From Sulfurimonas sp. HSL-1656 (GTDB taxonomy: Bacteria > Campylobacterota > Campylobacteria > Campylobacterales > Sulfurimonadaceae), in NCBI RefSeq assembly GCF_039645585.1, contig NZ_CP147915.1:1984001-2048000 (forward strand): a DNA stretch of 64,000 nt, in the 5' to 3' direction. The notes under the pieces were generated by a model, which did not search any database, had not been told where the DNA came from, and saw nothing but the letters and a program-made list of their open reading frames with translations. Within the stretch, counting starts at the first letter, position 1. Each line of letters begins with the position of its first letter. Shown in pieces: positions 27,455 to 36,374 of the stretch. The position numbers and the translations under genes are program-made.

Positions 27455-28744
27455 ATGATGAAAAAAACCCTTATTGCCATTCCTCTTTTCTGCACGCTGC
27501 TCTTCGCGGATGCCGCCACGATCCTCCCGGTCGAAAAACGCACCTTCGAGCAGTCCAAGTTTATCCCGGATATTTCCCTGATCCTCGATGCCTCCTACGT
27601 CACCCGCAACAAGAAAGATGACGAGATCGCCCACTACGAGATCCCCGGCGTCGCCCACGGCATCATGGGCGCCCATGCCCACGACGGGCACTCCCACGCC
27701 ACCTACAACGCCGCCAACGGTTTCAACCTCAACTACGGCGAACTGGTACTCTCCAGCTCCGTCGACCCCTACTTCACCCTTGACGGCACCTTCCACTTCA
27801 GCGAAAACGGCGTCGAGATCGAAGAGGCCTACTTCACCTCGACCTCCCTCCCCTACGGCCTGCGTCTGCGCGGCGGGAAACTGCTCTCCAACTTCGGCCG
27901 CATCAACTCCCAGCACCACCACTACTGGGATTTCGGGGATATGCCGCTCATCTACCAGGCCTTTCTCGGCGATCACGGTATCAATGAGAAGGGGGTCCAG
28001 CTGCAGTGGGTCGCCCCGACGGAGACCTACCTGATGTTCGGGGGCGAGGTGCTTCAGGGCGAGAACGAGATGATGTTCGGTACCGGCAGCATCGCCGACC
28101 CGACCGCAACGGACCCCGATGCGGCACCGCTGGCCGAAGCGGCCGACGCACCGGCCCTCTTTGTCGCCTATGTGAAAACCGCCGTTGATATCGGCGAGAC
28201 GACCGTCATGCCCGGCATCTCCTATGCACGCGGCACCTCGCGTCTCGACCACTTCGAGGACGAAGAGCCCCACGCCTATGCGGGGATGAGTTCGCTCTAC
28301 GGTTTTGACCTCACCGTCAAACACTACTTCGACTCCTACAGCTTCCTGACGTGGCAGAGCGAATGGATGATGCGCGACATGAAAGGGACCCAGTACGCGC
28401 AGCTCGACGCCAATACGACGGCATCGGCCTCCCTGCGCAAAGAGCAGTCCGGCTACTACACCCAGCTCGTCTACGCCTACAATATGAACTGGCGCGCCGG
28501 CGTCCGCTACGACAGCATCTATAAAAATGATATCACGAAGAACGGCACTGCCTTGGAGATGGAAAACAGCTTTGAACGTTACAGCGCGATGGTGGAGTAC
28601 CACCCCAGCGAGTTCAGCCGCTTCCGTCTGCAGTATAATCACAACACGGCCCTCTTCAACGAGGACGGCGAACGCCAGAGCATCGATACGTTCATGCTGC
28701 AGGCCAACATTGCCATCGGAGCGCATGCGGCGCACGATTTCTGA
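27455..28744 (+). CDS. Outer-membrane beta-barrel protein, probably for metal uptake
   Basis: A 429-residue protein with signal peptide (about 1-20, ending LFADA). The rest alternates polar and aromatic residues, typical of barrel strands, and ends HDF with a terminal Phe as in BAM substrates. There is a His-rich segment near residues 66-80 (HGIMGAHAHDGHSHA) and another QHHHYWDF near residue 153, both possible surface or pore metal sites. There is no TonB box or plug domain by eye. A good ribosome site (cggag) precedes the ATG at 27455. It lies upstream of znuA-like and znuB-like genes. Confidence 0.75.
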   Translation: MMKKTLIAIPLFCTLLFADAATILPVEKRTFEQSKFIPDISLILDASYVTRNKKDDEIAHYEIPGVAHGIMGAHAHDGHSHATYNAANGFNLNYGELVLSSSVDPYFTLDGTFHFSENGVEIEEAYFTSTSLPYGLRLRGGKLLSNFGRINSQHHHYWDFGDMPLIYQAFLGDHGINEKGVQLQWVAPTETYLMFGGEVLQGENEMMFGTGSIADPTATDPDAAPLAEAADAPALFVAYVKTAVDIGETTVMPGISYARGTSRLDHFEDEEPHAYAGMSSLYGFDLTVKHYFDSYSFLTWQSEWMMRDMKGTQYAQLDANTTASASLRKEQSGYYTQLVYAYNMNWRAGVRYDSIYKNDITKNGTALEMENSFERYSAMVEYHPSEFSRFRLQYNHNTALFNEDGERQSIDTFMLQANIAIGAHAAHDF

Positions 28745-28870
28745 TCCGTCAGACATACGCGGGTGGGGGTATAACCCCTGCCGCGGTATTGACACCGGCT
28801 CCCCTTCGGCGGGAACCCTACACGCCCCTGTCACTTATGCGGGGGCGCAATCACAACCAATGAGTGCACA

Positions 28871-29752
28871 ATGAAAAAACTGTTTTTTTACCTTCTCCTG
28901 CCGGCCGCACTGTCGGCGCACCTGAACATTGCCGTCAGCTACCCCTACATCGGGGCGCTGACGAAGGCTGTCGGCGGTGACCATGTCACGACCGTCGTGC
29001 TGGCCAAGGGCAACTGGGACCCCCACTTCGTCGTTCCCCGCCCTTCGCTGATCGCCAAGATGCGCCGTGCCGATGCGCTGATCATGAACGGCGGCCAGTT
29101 GGAAATCGGCTGGCTCCCGCCGCTGATCCGCCGCGGCAACAACCCCAAGGTCAACCCCTCCGCGCCGACCTTTCTGAACCTGGCACAGGGCATCGAGCTT
29201 ATCAACAAACCGAGCGAGGTCGACCGGGCAAACGGGGATATCCACCCTGCGGGCAATCCCCATTTCCACCTCGATCCGAACAACATCCCGCTTTTGGCCA
29301 AGAGGATCGCGGATTTTCTGGCCTCGATCGACGCGGAGCACAAAAGCATTTATGAAAACAACCTCGCGGATTTCACGCTGAAATGGGGGAAAAACCTCGA
29401 GCGCTGGGCGCAGGTCATGGCCCCGAAAAAAGGGATGAAGGTCGTGCAGTTCCACGATAACCTCGCCTACTTCAACAAGGCCTACGGTTTGCAGAACATC
29501 GCCACGATCGAACCGCTGCCGGGGATCCCGCCCTCCCCGCGCCACACCCTCGAGGTGATCGAGCTGATACGCGCCGAACACCCCTGCTGCATCCTGCATG
29601 ACGTCTACCACTCGACGAAAACGGCCGAATACATCCGAGACAAGACCGGGATAAAGATTGTATTGATGCCGCATGACCTCGGTGCGCTGGAGTCCGTCGA
29701 CACCCTGGGCGCCCTGTTCGACCATCTGACCGAGGCCGTGACCCATGATTGA
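28871..29752 (+). CDS. Metal ABC transporter substrate-binding protein (ZnuA-like)
   Basis: Periplasmic cluster A-I binding protein of 293 residues with a signal peptide (about 1-16). Metal ligands expected for zinc or manganese are seen as His52 (DPHFV), His131/His133 (GNPHFHLDP) and His195 (VQFHDNLAY), with an acidic/His site near 243-247 (LHDVYH). It lacks the long His-rich loop of E. coli ZnuA. Its 3' end overlaps the permease gene by 8 bases. Zinc is likely, but manganese or iron cannot be excluded. Confidence 0.88.
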   Translation: MKKLFFYLLLPAALSAHLNIAVSYPYIGALTKAVGGDHVTTVVLAKGNWDPHFVVPRPSLIAKMRRADALIMNGGQLEIGWLPPLIRRGNNPKVNPSAPTFLNLAQGIELINKPSEVDRANGDIHPAGNPHFHLDPNNIPLLAKRIADFLASIDAEHKSIYENNLADFTLKWGKNLERWAQVMAPKKGMKVVQFHDNLAYFNKAYGLQNIATIEPLPGIPPSPRHTLEVIELIRAEHPCCILHDVYHSTKTAEYIRDKTGIKIVLMPHDLGALESVDTLGALFDHLTEAVTHD

Positions 29753-30488
29753 GATCTTTCTGCCCCCGCTGCTGCTCGTCTTCGTGCTCGTGATGATCCA
29801 CGCCTGGTTCGGCAAAGGGGTCCTCGAGCGCGGCATCATCTTCACCGATCTCGCCATCGCCCAGTTCGCGGCGCTGGGCAGCGCCGTCAGCCTCGGCATT
29901 TTTCACGGGGAGTATCTCTATGTGCTCACCCTCGGGAGCGCCCTGTTCAGCGCCGTACTCATTGCGTTCGCATCGCACAGAAGCTTGCATCTGGAGGCGT
30001 TTATCGGGATTCTTTACGTGCTGGGGGCCAGCGGGGTCATGATGGTCCTGGCCAACTCCGCCGAGGGGATGGAGCACTTCAAGGCGCTGCTGGCGAGCGA
30101 CATCCTTTTCACCCCGATGGAGCATGTGCTCTACAGCAGCGGCGTCTATGCCCTGCTCGGGCTTCTGATCTGGCAGCTCTACCCACGCCTTACGGGGTTT
30201 ATGCAGGAGCTGCTGTTCTTTGTCATGCTCGCCGTCACCGTCACCTCGTCGGTACAGCTTGCCGGTGTGCTCGTCGTCTTTACCCTGCTGATCGCACCGG
30301 TCTTCATGGCCTCCATGCAGAAGCGTTTCCCGCCGCTGCGCTTCGCCTTCGTCTTCGGCTGGTCCTTCAGCGCCGCGGCGATCGCCGCCTCCTACATCTT
30401 CGACCTGCCGACCGGGTACACCATTGTCTTTCTCGGTGCACTCAGCGTACTGCTCGGTACCCTGATGCTCAGCCGTACGAAAGCCTGA
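29745..30488 (+). CDS. Metal ABC transporter permease (ZnuB-like, ABC-3 family)
   Basis: A 247-residue inner-membrane protein with about seven to eight hydrophobic helices. The pattern FTDLAIAQFAALGSAVSLG in the N-terminal third and SVQLAGVLVVFTLLIAPVF near residue 170 are ABC-3 permease features. It overlaps the binding-protein gene by 8 bases. No ATP-binding subunit gene is found on either side, so the ATPase must be encoded elsewhere or shared. The next gene is convergent. Confidence 0.87.
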   Translation: MIEIFLPPLLLVFVLVMIHAWFGKGVLERGIIFTDLAIAQFAALGSAVSLGIFHGEYLYVLTLGSALFSAVLIAFASHRSLHLEAFIGILYVLGASGVMMVLANSAEGMEHFKALLASDILFTPMEHVLYSSGVYALLGLLIWQLYPRLTGFMQELLFFVMLAVTVTSSVQLAGVLVVFTLLIAPVFMASMQKRFPPLRFAFVFGWSFSAAAIAASYIFDLPTGYTIVFLGALSVLLGTLMLSRTKA

Positions 30489-30489
30489 A

Positions 30490-30675
30490 CTACTCGTCGA
30501 GGTTGTTCGCGTCCCAGCAGGCATCGACCTGACGGTCGATCGCCAGGTCTGCGCTGGTCTGTTCGTTCACGTCACCGATAATGTCCCAGGTGCTGATCGC
30601 CATAAAGGCAAAGGCCGCGACCATGGCCGCCGTGACGACGTAGATATTCATATATTCTTTGTTGAAAAGTTTCAC
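30490..30675 (-). CDS. Small single-pass membrane protein of unknown function
   Basis: A 61-residue product (start read as Met at a GTG). One transmembrane helix (about residues 9-28, IYVVTAAMVAAFAFMAI) is followed by an acidic tail with one Cys (QVDACWDANNLDE). The GTG at 30675 has a perfect ribosome site (aaaggagtcct), better than the ATG at 30705. It is convergent with the permease gene, one base apart. Such proteins can be subunits of respiratory complexes, but nothing here says which. Confidence 0.65.
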   Translation of the reverse strand: MKLFNKEYMNIYVVTAAMVAAFAFMAISTWDIIGDVNEQTSADLAIDRQVDACWDANNLDE

Positions 30676-30778
30676 AGGACTCCTTTCCACTCCAATAGTC
30701 TCCATTTTATAGCATAAGGGTTAATAATATGAAAAGCCGTGATGGAAGGCCGCTTCTTTTAGGCTTATCTAAGGCGGG

Positions 30779-30784
30779 TATAAT
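30779..30784 (+). promoter_or_regulatory. -10 box (TATAAT) for yqeY
   Basis: TATAAT 27 bases before the ATG at 30812, followed by the ribosome site aaaggaaatcc. Confidence 0.55.
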
Positions 30785-30811
30785 GTCGCCATTAAAAGCA
30801 AAAGGAAATCC

Positions 30812-31255
30812 ATGAGCCTGAGAGAACAGATCAACAACGATATCAAAGAGGCAATGAAAGCCAAGGACGTCGAACGCCGCGACGCCCTCAGACTCCTCAG
30901 CAGCGCCATGAAACAGATCGAAGTGGACGAACGCAAAGAGCTCAGCGATGACGACGTCATCGCGATCATCCAGAAACAGATCAAACAGCGCAACGACGCC
31001 GCAGGCCAGTACAAAGCGGCGGGCCGCGACGAGCTGTACGACAAAGAGATGGCGGAAATCGCCGTCTACGAAGTTTACCTGCCGGCACAGCTCGACGACG
31101 CCGAACTGGAGCGCGCCGTCAAGGCGATCATCGCACAGACCGGCGCGGCGTCCATGAAAGATATGGGCAAGGTCATGGGCGTGGCAAGCAAAGAGCTCAC
31201 CGGCCAGGCCGACGGCAAACGCATCAGCGAGTGCGTCAAAAAGCTCCTTTCATAA
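30812..31255 (+). CDS. yqeY: GatB/YqeY domain protein
   Basis: A 147-residue protein made only of the YqeY tRNA-binding-type domain found at the C-terminus of GatB. It starts MSLREQINNDIKEAMKAKD, is strongly helical and has the conserved ends (MGKVMGVASKEL and GKRISECVKKLL). It is usually thought to interact with tRNA or amidotransferases, but the exact role is unknown. It is transcribed alone from its own promoter, with a hairpin after the stop. Confidence 0.9.
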   Translation: MSLREQINNDIKEAMKAKDVERRDALRLLSSAMKQIEVDERKELSDDDVIAIIQKQIKQRNDAAGQYKAAGRDELYDKEMAEIAVYEVYLPAQLDDAELERAVKAIIAQTGAASMKDMGKVMGVASKELTGQADGKRISECVKKLLS

Positions 31256-31261
31256 CTATCT

Positions 31262-31287
31262 TGTTCCGTTGCTTTCGTGACGGAACA
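31262..31287 (+). terminator. Hairpin after yqeY
   Basis: TGTTCCGT and ACGGAACA form an 8-bp stem with a 10-base loop just after the yqeY stop. No T-run follows, so confidence as a terminator is low. Confidence 0.35.
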
Positions 31288-31369
31288 TCCCACATTGATG
31301 TCCCCTTCCCTTTCTCATGACACCGCTTCGCACTCAAGGGCACCGACAGCATTTTCATAAAGGAATATC

Positions 31370-32218
31370 ATGCCAACGAAAATCATAAAAGAGCTCAAAC
31401 GCTACCTGCTGATCCTGATCGGCGGTCTGGTTCTGGCCGCCGGGGTCACCCTCTTTCTCGTCCCGAACCATATCACCTCCGGGGGGACCCCCGGGATGGC
31501 CATTCTGATCAACTTTTTTACCGGCATCTCCGTCGGGACGATCATGCTCTCTATCAATATCCCGATGGTGCTCATGAGCATGAAGTTCATCGGAAGGGGA
31601 TACGCATTCCGCACCGTGTTTGCCATCGTCGTCATTGCCATGTCGGCGGATATGTTCCTGGAGGTTCTGAAGCTCCCTGCCCTGACGCATGAACCGCTGC
31701 TGGGCGCTGTTTTCGGCGGGATGCTTATCGGCCTGGGGGTTGGGCTCATCGTCATGTCCAGCGCCTCGCCCGGCGGCCCCTCCATCATCGCCGGTATGAT
31801 CGCCCACAGAACCCACTGGAAGGAGGGGGACCTCATCATCGCGCTGGATGCCCTGATCGTCTTCTCGGCCGGCTTCGTTTTCCCCGCACTCGACAGCATG
31901 CTCTGGAGCCTGGTCGGCGTCTACATCAGCGCCAGGGGGATCAACCTGATCCTCTCCGGCCGCCCCTCCAAAAAGGTGCTGCATATCTCTTCGGAGAACG
32001 CCGAAACCCTTAAAGCCCATCTCCTGCACAAACTGGGGCATGAAGGCGGTGTGATCCTTGAAGGAACGACACTCCACACGGGCGACGAACGGCGGCTCCT
32101 GATGCTGATCGTGGATAACAATAAAGTCCAGAGTGTCAGGCAGATCGTCCAGGCGTATGACCCTTCGGGGGTCGTCGTGGTCATGGAAGCATCGGAATTG
32201 ATGGGCGGGGGGCATTGA
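31370..32218 (+). CDS. YitT family membrane protein (DUF161 + DUF2179)
   Basis: A 282-residue protein. The N-terminal two thirds have five to six hydrophobic helices with family motifs FLVPNHITSGGTPGMAIL and SSASPGGPSIIAG. The C-terminal cytoplasmic DUF2179 domain is about residues 205-280 (ALDAL... then HISSENAETLKAHLLHKL). The transport substrate of this widespread family is not established. A good ribosome site (aaaggaatatc) precedes the ATG. It is convergent with trpC. Confidence 0.88.
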   Translation: MPTKIIKELKRYLLILIGGLVLAAGVTLFLVPNHITSGGTPGMAILINFFTGISVGTIMLSINIPMVLMSMKFIGRGYAFRTVFAIVVIAMSADMFLEVLKLPALTHEPLLGAVFGGMLIGLGVGLIVMSSASPGGPSIIAGMIAHRTHWKEGDLIIALDALIVFSAGFVFPALDSMLWSLVGVYISARGINLILSGRPSKKVLHISSENAETLKAHLLHKLGHEGGVILEGTTLHTGDERRLLMLIVDNNKVQSVRQIVQAYDPSGVVVVMEASELMGGGH

Positions 32219-32223
32219 CGACG

Positions 32224-32246
32224 GCCATGCCAATCAGCGGCATGGC
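32224..32246. terminator. Hairpin between convergent YitT gene and trpC
   Basis: GCCATGCC and GGCATGGC pair perfectly (8 bp, 7-base loop). It is followed on the plus strand by gcctttc, a short T-run only. Probably a bidirectional terminator. Confidence 0.5.
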
Positions 32247-32264
32247 GCCTTTCAACGGCAGCAA

Positions 32265-33065
32265 TTAGTTCGGGCAGCCCTCGCCCGTTTTAAGGCAGTG
32301 CAGCGCGCTTTCAACGTCGTCCTGGCGCATCAGGGACTCTCCGACGAGGAAGGCGTCAACACCGGCCTTGCCGAGATCTTCGAGCTGGCCGTGCTCGTAG
32401 ATGCCGCTCTCGGCGACGATGATCTTGTTGTTCGGGATGAGCGGGATAAGCTTGTAGCTCAGCTCCATATCCATCTCGAAAGTCTCCAGGTTGCGGTGGT
32501 TGATGCCGATAATGTCCGCCCCGGCGAAGATCGCCTTGGTGAGGTCCGTTTTGTCATGGATCTCGACAAGGGCCTCCATCCCGAGATGGCGGGTGTAATC
32601 GAGCAGCTCCTTGAGCTCTTTGCGCGAGAGCGCCTTGGCGATGAGCAGGACGAAGTCCGCCCCGTAGACGAGGGCCTCGACCAGCTGGTACTTGCTGACG
32701 ATGAAGTCCTTGCGCAGGAGCGGGATGCTTGCGTAGCGGCGGATCTCCGCGAGGTAGTCCAGGCTCCCCTGGAAATAGTGCGGTTCGGTGAGGATGGAGA
32801 TGGCGTTCGCACCCCCGCGCTCATAGGCCTGCGCGATGGCAACCGGGTCGAAGTCTTCGCGGATCACGCCTTTTGACGGGCTCGCTTTTTTCACTTCGGA
32901 GATGATGCGGTACGGTTCTTCCTCCGTCGCTTTGAGGTGCGGGATGACCGGGCGCGGCGCACGGGCGTTGAAGGCGAGGGAGCGCCCCAGCCAATCCATG
33001 CTGTACTCCTTTTCGCGGCGGGCGAGGTCCTCTTTGGTCTTCGCGATAATCTCATCCAGAATCAT
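32265..33065 (-). CDS. trpC: Indole-3-glycerol phosphate synthase
   Basis: Tryptophan pathway enzyme closing the indole ring from CdRP. It has 266 residues and a TIM barrel. Conserved blocks visible are [30 protein letters not shown] (substrate Lys), [19 protein letters not shown] and VAESGI. It stands apart from other trp genes, as the last gene of a run with trmN6, ykgJ and a TPR lipoprotein; its ATG shares one base with the stop of the lipoprotein. Confidence 0.96.
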   Translation of the reverse strand: MILDEIIAKTKEDLARREKEYSMDWLGRSLAFNARAPRPVIPHLKATEEEPYRIISEVKKASPSKGVIREDFDPVAIAQAYERGGANAISILTEPHYFQGSLDYLAEIRRYASIPLLRKDFIVSKYQLVEALVYGADFVLLIAKALSRKELKELLDYTRHLGMEALVEIHDKTDLTKAIFAGADIIGINHRNLETFEMDMELSYKLIPLIPNNKIIVAESGIYEHGQLEDLGKAGVDAFLVGESLMRQDDVESALHCLKTGEGCPN

Positions 33066-34357
33066 TACTTTCCTTGTGTTGTTTTACGTTGGCGTTTCAT
33101 GCACTCGGCAATGGCTTTGACATGCTTTTCGAGTTCGGGGTCCGTCTCGCCGCCCATCGCCTTGAGCGCTTTTTTCATCGTCGCGTCGGCTTCGCTGCAG
33201 CGGCCGAGTTTGTAGTACCCCCAGGCGAGCGAATCGAGGTAGAAGGGCGATCCGGGTTCCTGCTGCAGCGCCGCTTTGACATAGCCAATCCCCGCTTCCG
33301 GGTCAACGTCGTTGTCGATCAGCAGGTAGCCAAGGTAGTTCAGCATCAGGGCGTCTTTTTCGCTTTTGACGGCCGTCTTCAGCTTCTCGACGGTCTCGGC
33401 CACCAGCTTCGGGTCACGCTTGTCCTCCGCCCCTTCGAAGGCGAAAATCGCGCTCTGCCCCAGGTAGTTCGCATCGCCGTTCTCCTTATAGAGGTTTTCG
33501 GCCAGTTCGGAAGCCGCGGCGTACTCCTTGGCATTGATATAGAGTTTGAGCAGCAGGGCATCGTCCGTATGATGCTGTTCAAGGAAGTGTTTCAGCGGAA
33601 CCATGTCGTTTTGGTAGCTGTAGATGCGGACGATGGCATCGGCCACGTCTTTGGAAGGGTAGTTGCTGTAAAGGCGCAGGTAGGTGCCCAGCATCCCCTC
33701 GATATTGTTCTGCTCGCTGTAGAGCCCCGCCAGCCGTTTGCAGATGCGTTCGGAGCAGCCGTTGAGGCGGATATGCGTCTCAAGCTGGGCGATGGCGTCC
33801 TTCTGCCGGTCGAGGTTGACGTAGAGGATCACGGCCATCCGGTCGAGGACCATCTCATCGTAATCAATGTCGTAGGCACTCTCCAGGTAGCGCAGCGCCG
33901 TGTTGTACTGCTTCTGCTGGGCGTAGATCTCGGAGACGCCGATATAATCCTGCTTCGCCTTCGTCTGTTCCAGCAGAGCCAGGGCTGCGACCTCGGCTGC
34001 TTTCATCTCCCCCTTGCCGATCAGGGCACGGATGCGGTAGCGCTCCACCTGGGCATCGAACCCCTCCTGCTCGCGGAACGATGCGGTGTTTTCCAGCACG
34101 TCGTCGTACTGTTTGGCATGCAGCAGGTTTTCAAAGAAGTGGTCGCGGTAGGGGACGCGCGGCGCTTTCTCATACAGCACCGCGTAAAGCTGCGCCGCCG
34201 TCGCGTACTGTCCGTGCGCCTCCGCGTCAAGGGCAAAGAGGGTGTAGGCGTCCTCTTCGTCGAAGGCCTTCGTCTGCGGCGAGAGCGCCGGCTCTTTCAG
34301 GCTGCACCCGGTGAGGACCAGCAGCAGGGCTCCGCTCAGAAGGGCCGACTTAAACAT
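33065..34357 (-). CDS. TPR-repeat lipoprotein
   Basis: A 430-residue lipoprotein. The signal peptide ends in lipobox LTGC (Cys18). The mature part is almost entirely helical tetratricopeptide-like repeats (for example [50 protein letters not shown]). No sorting signal for the inner membrane is obvious (Ser after Cys), so an outer-membrane location is expected. The start at 34357 is set by the signal peptide; the frame upstream is antisense-like. It overlaps ykgJ at its 5' end by 8 bases and trpC at its 3' end by 1. A scaffold role is likely; the partner is unknown. Confidence 0.85.
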   Translation of the reverse strand: MFKSALLSGALLLVLTGCSLKEPALSPQTKAFDEEDAYTLFALDAEAHGQYATAAQLYAVLYEKAPRVPYRDHFFENLLHAKQYDDVLENTASFREQEGFDAQVERYRIRALIGKGEMKAAEVAALALLEQTKAKQDYIGVSEIYAQQKQYNTALRYLESAYDIDYDEMVLDRMAVILYVNLDRQKDAIAQLETHIRLNGCSERICKRLAGLYSEQNNIEGMLGTYLRLYSNYPSKDVADAIVRIYSYQNDMVPLKHFLEQHHTDDALLLKLYINAKEYAAASELAENLYKENGDANYLGQSAIFAFEGAEDKRDPKLVAETVEKLKTAVKSEKDALMLNYLGYLLIDNDVDPEAGIGYVKAALQQEPGSPFYLDSLAWGYYKLGRCSEADATMKKALKAMGGETDPELEKHVKAIAECMKRQRKTTQGK

Positions 34358-34721
34358 CGACGATCCCCGGGCACTCCCGCTTGAGCTCATCGACGCGGGT
34401 CTTGTAATACTCCCAGAAGGGGAAGGTACGGCACTGGAGGGGACGGGCCGTGTAGACGCCGCAGCCGTTCGTTTCACGGTCGAAAAAGATGCAGTCGTGC
34501 GACATGCCGACGATCTTCTCTTTGAGCGAGAACTTGTAGCCCCGTTTTTCAAGGTAGGTGCGGCGGAAGTCCGCCTCCTCCATCGACAGCGCACCCGCCA
34601 GTGCCCGGATCTCGTCGGGGGAGACGAAGATATTGCCGCTTTCGCCGGTGCAGCAGCGCCCGCCGCACCCGGCGCAGGCGGAAGGGTCGAACGCGTAGGG
34701 GTAGCCGTCTTCTTTTATCAT
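34350..34721 (-). CDS. YkgJ family cysteine-cluster protein
   Basis: A 123-residue protein with the CxxCxxxCC-type cluster CAGCGGRCC near residues 16-24 and later Cys in HDCIFF, NGCGVY and LQCRTFPFW, which together fit a zinc or iron-sulfur chelating domain (UPF0153). The start at 34721 is chosen because its ATG overlaps the trmN6 stop as ATGA; the ATG three codons earlier is also possible. The function is unknown. Its 3' end overlaps the lipoprotein start. Confidence 0.85.
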   Translation of the reverse strand: MIKEDGYPYAFDPSACAGCGGRCCTGESGNIFVSPDEIRALAGALSMEEADFRRTYLEKRGYKFSLKEKIVGMSHDCIFFDRETNGCGVYTARPLQCRTFPFWEYYKTRVDELKRECPGIVDV

Positions 34722-35413
34722 AGGGTGCATTTTATACTGTGCGTCCTTGCATCGCGGTAGACCTGCAGGCTCTTGGCGGAAAACTCATCTTCGTCAAAGG
34801 CGAAAATCGGCGGCCGGACGCGCATGAGCGAACGGGAGTTTTTCCGGGCGTGCAGCATCACCAGGGTCGCGTTGCGATCCGGTTTCGAATGAACGAATTG
34901 TACATCAACCACTCTTAATTTGGCGCGTTCGCAGGCGGCGCAGAGGTGGGCGAACTGCTGGGGGTCGTAACAGAGCATCAGGTGCCCCTGCGGCCGCAGG
35001 AGCTTCGCGGCATGGGAGATGAACGCATCTATGGGAAGGTGCAGGTTGTAGCGCGCCGTGTGCACCATCTCATTCTCCGAGCGCGAGGCCCCCTCGTGGT
35101 AGAAGGGGGGATTGGAGACGATGTACTCGAACCCTTCGGGGTCGTTAAACGTGAGAAAATCCGTGTGGTGAACCCGGTAGCCGATCCCGTTCACTTCCGC
35201 GTTCTTCGAGGCGTACTGCACGAAAGCGTCCTGCTTCTCCACCGCCTCGAGCCGCACTTTCGGGTTGTCGCGGGCTACCAGCAGCCCAACGACGCCGCAG
35301 CCGGCCCCCACGTCGAGCATGCGGCCCCGCGGTGCGAAAGAGGAGATGAAGTCGTAGAGGAAAATCGAGTCACTGTTGTAGCAGTACCCCTCCTGCGGCT
35401 GGTAAAGCAGCAT
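34718..35413 (-). CDS. trmN6: tRNA1(Val) (adenine37-N6)-methyltransferase-like protein
   Basis: A 231-residue SAM-dependent methyltransferase. Motif I is MLDVGAGCGVVGLLVARDNP (about 31-50) and the catalytic motif IV is YIVSNPPFYHEGA (about 96-108). NPPF/Y marks N6-adenine or glutamine amide methylation and the order of motifs matches the YfiC/TrmN6 family. The N-terminal YQPQEGYCYNSDSIFL is also characteristic. It is the first gene of a four-gene run ending in trpC, divergent from kdsB with overlapping promoters. Confidence 0.85.
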   Translation of the reverse strand: MLLYQPQEGYCYNSDSIFLYDFISSFAPRGRMLDVGAGCGVVGLLVARDNPKVRLEAVEKQDAFVQYASKNAEVNGIGYRVHHTDFLTFNDPEGFEYIVSNPPFYHEGASRSENEMVHTARYNLHLPIDAFISHAAKLLRPQGHLMLCYDPQQFAHLCAACERAKLRVVDVQFVHSKPDRNATLVMLHARKNSRSLMRVRPPIFAFDEDEFSAKSLQVYRDARTHSIKCTL

Positions 35414-35429
35414 CGAACGCCTTTTGATT

Positions 35430-35435
35430 TATAAT
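35430..35435 (+). promoter_or_regulatory. -10 box (TATAAT) for kdsB
   Basis: TATAAT about 50 bases before the kdsB ATG. It lies downstream of the divergent trmN6 start site, so the two promoters overlap. Confidence 0.5.
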
Positions 35436-35441
35436 TCCGTC

Positions 35442-35447
35442 ATTATA
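35442..35447 (-). promoter_or_regulatory. -10 box (TATAAT) for trmN6
   Basis: TATAAT on the minus strand, giving a predicted leader of about 22 bases to the ATG at 35413. It is 6 bases from the kdsB -10. Confidence 0.5.
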
Positions 35448-35485
35448 CAGTGCCGCGGCGTTCTCGCCCAAAAGAAAGGATTCGC

Positions 35486-36208
35486 ATGATCATCATCCCC
35501 GCCCGTCTGGCTTCGACCCGCTTCCCGCAAAAAGTCCTGGCGGATATCGGCGGCCTGCCGATGGTCGTCCGCACGGCGCGGCAGGTCGCGCACCTCGACA
35601 ACGTCGTCGTCGCCGCCGATGACGAAAGCATCATCGAGGTCTGCAAGGCCCACGGCGTGAAGGCGATGCTTACCTCGACAACGCACAAAAGCGGCACCGA
35701 CCGCATCAACGAGTGCGCCCAGCTGCTCGACATCCCCGACGACGAACTCGTCATCAACATCCAGGCCGACGAGCCCTTTATCGAGCCGGAGGTCCTGACC
35801 CTGCTGATCGACCGCCTTGGTGCCCTCAAAGCGGAAGGGCGCCCTTTTGTCATGGGCAGCTGCTACAATGCCGTCAACGCGGAAGCCGCCGACGACCCGA
35901 ATCTCGTCAAGGTCGTCGTGAACGCGAAGCATGACGCCATCTACTTCTCCCGCTCCAAGATCCCCTACAACCGCGGCGGCGGGGCGACCTACTTCGGCCA
36001 TATCGGCATCTACGGCTTTACCAAGAAGAGCCTGCACGATTTCTGCGCCCTCGACGACGCCCCGATCGAGGACATCGAAAAGCTCGAACAGCTTCGCGCG
36101 ATTCACCACGGGCTGCCCATCAGCATGGTCAAAGTCGCCAGCACTGGTTTCGGCATCGACACGCCGGAGGACCTGGCACGGGCCAAAGAGATCTTCGGAG
36201 TCCAGTAA
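35486..36208 (+). CDS. kdsB: 3-deoxy-manno-octulosonate cytidylyltransferase
   Basis: Activates Kdo with CTP to CMP-Kdo for LPS inner-core assembly. It has 240 residues. The start MIIIPARLASTRFPQKVLADIGG contains the nucleotide-binding P-ARLxSTRxPxK motif; later blocks are SGTDRINECA, NIQADEPFI and GIYGFTKKSL. The ATG at 35486 has aaagga 5-10 bases upstream; the twelve upstream codons are rejected. It works with waaC and lpxL at 16.7-18.5 kb. Confidence 0.96.
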   Translation: MIIIPARLASTRFPQKVLADIGGLPMVVRTARQVAHLDNVVVAADDESIIEVCKAHGVKAMLTSTTHKSGTDRINECAQLLDIPDDELVINIQADEPFIEPEVLTLLIDRLGALKAEGRPFVMGSCYNAVNAEAADDPNLVKVVVNAKHDAIYFSRSKIPYNRGGGATYFGHIGIYGFTKKSLHDFCALDDAPIEDIEKLEQLRAIHHGLPISMVKVASTGFGIDTPEDLARAKEIFGVQ

Positions 36209-36332
36209 AGCGGATCCGTTACCGATCAAATGCACAGCGGCATCTTCGTATACATGCCGGATTACGCGACAGACTGATACGATTGATAGATCGATCAAAC
36301 AGATTTAAAAGTGATATGGGTATTTAAAGGGA

Positions 36333-36363
36333 AGAAAAAATATTTCCGGCAGGGGCCGGAAAT
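36333..36363 (-). terminator. Intrinsic terminator of rpsO
   Basis: ATTTCCGGC and GCCGGAAAT form a perfect 9-bp stem with a 4-base loop. On the minus strand it is followed by a T-rich run (tattttttc). It sits 12 bases after the rpsO stop and is the best intrinsic terminator in the window. Confidence 0.9.
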
Positions 36364-36374
36364 GTAGAAGAAAG

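Noticed and set aside
33065..34594. Longer version of the lipoprotein gene with 79 extra N-terminal codons
   Set aside because: The extra part is Arg/Ser-rich, antisense-like and overlaps ykgJ; the signal peptide with lipobox sets the start at 34357.
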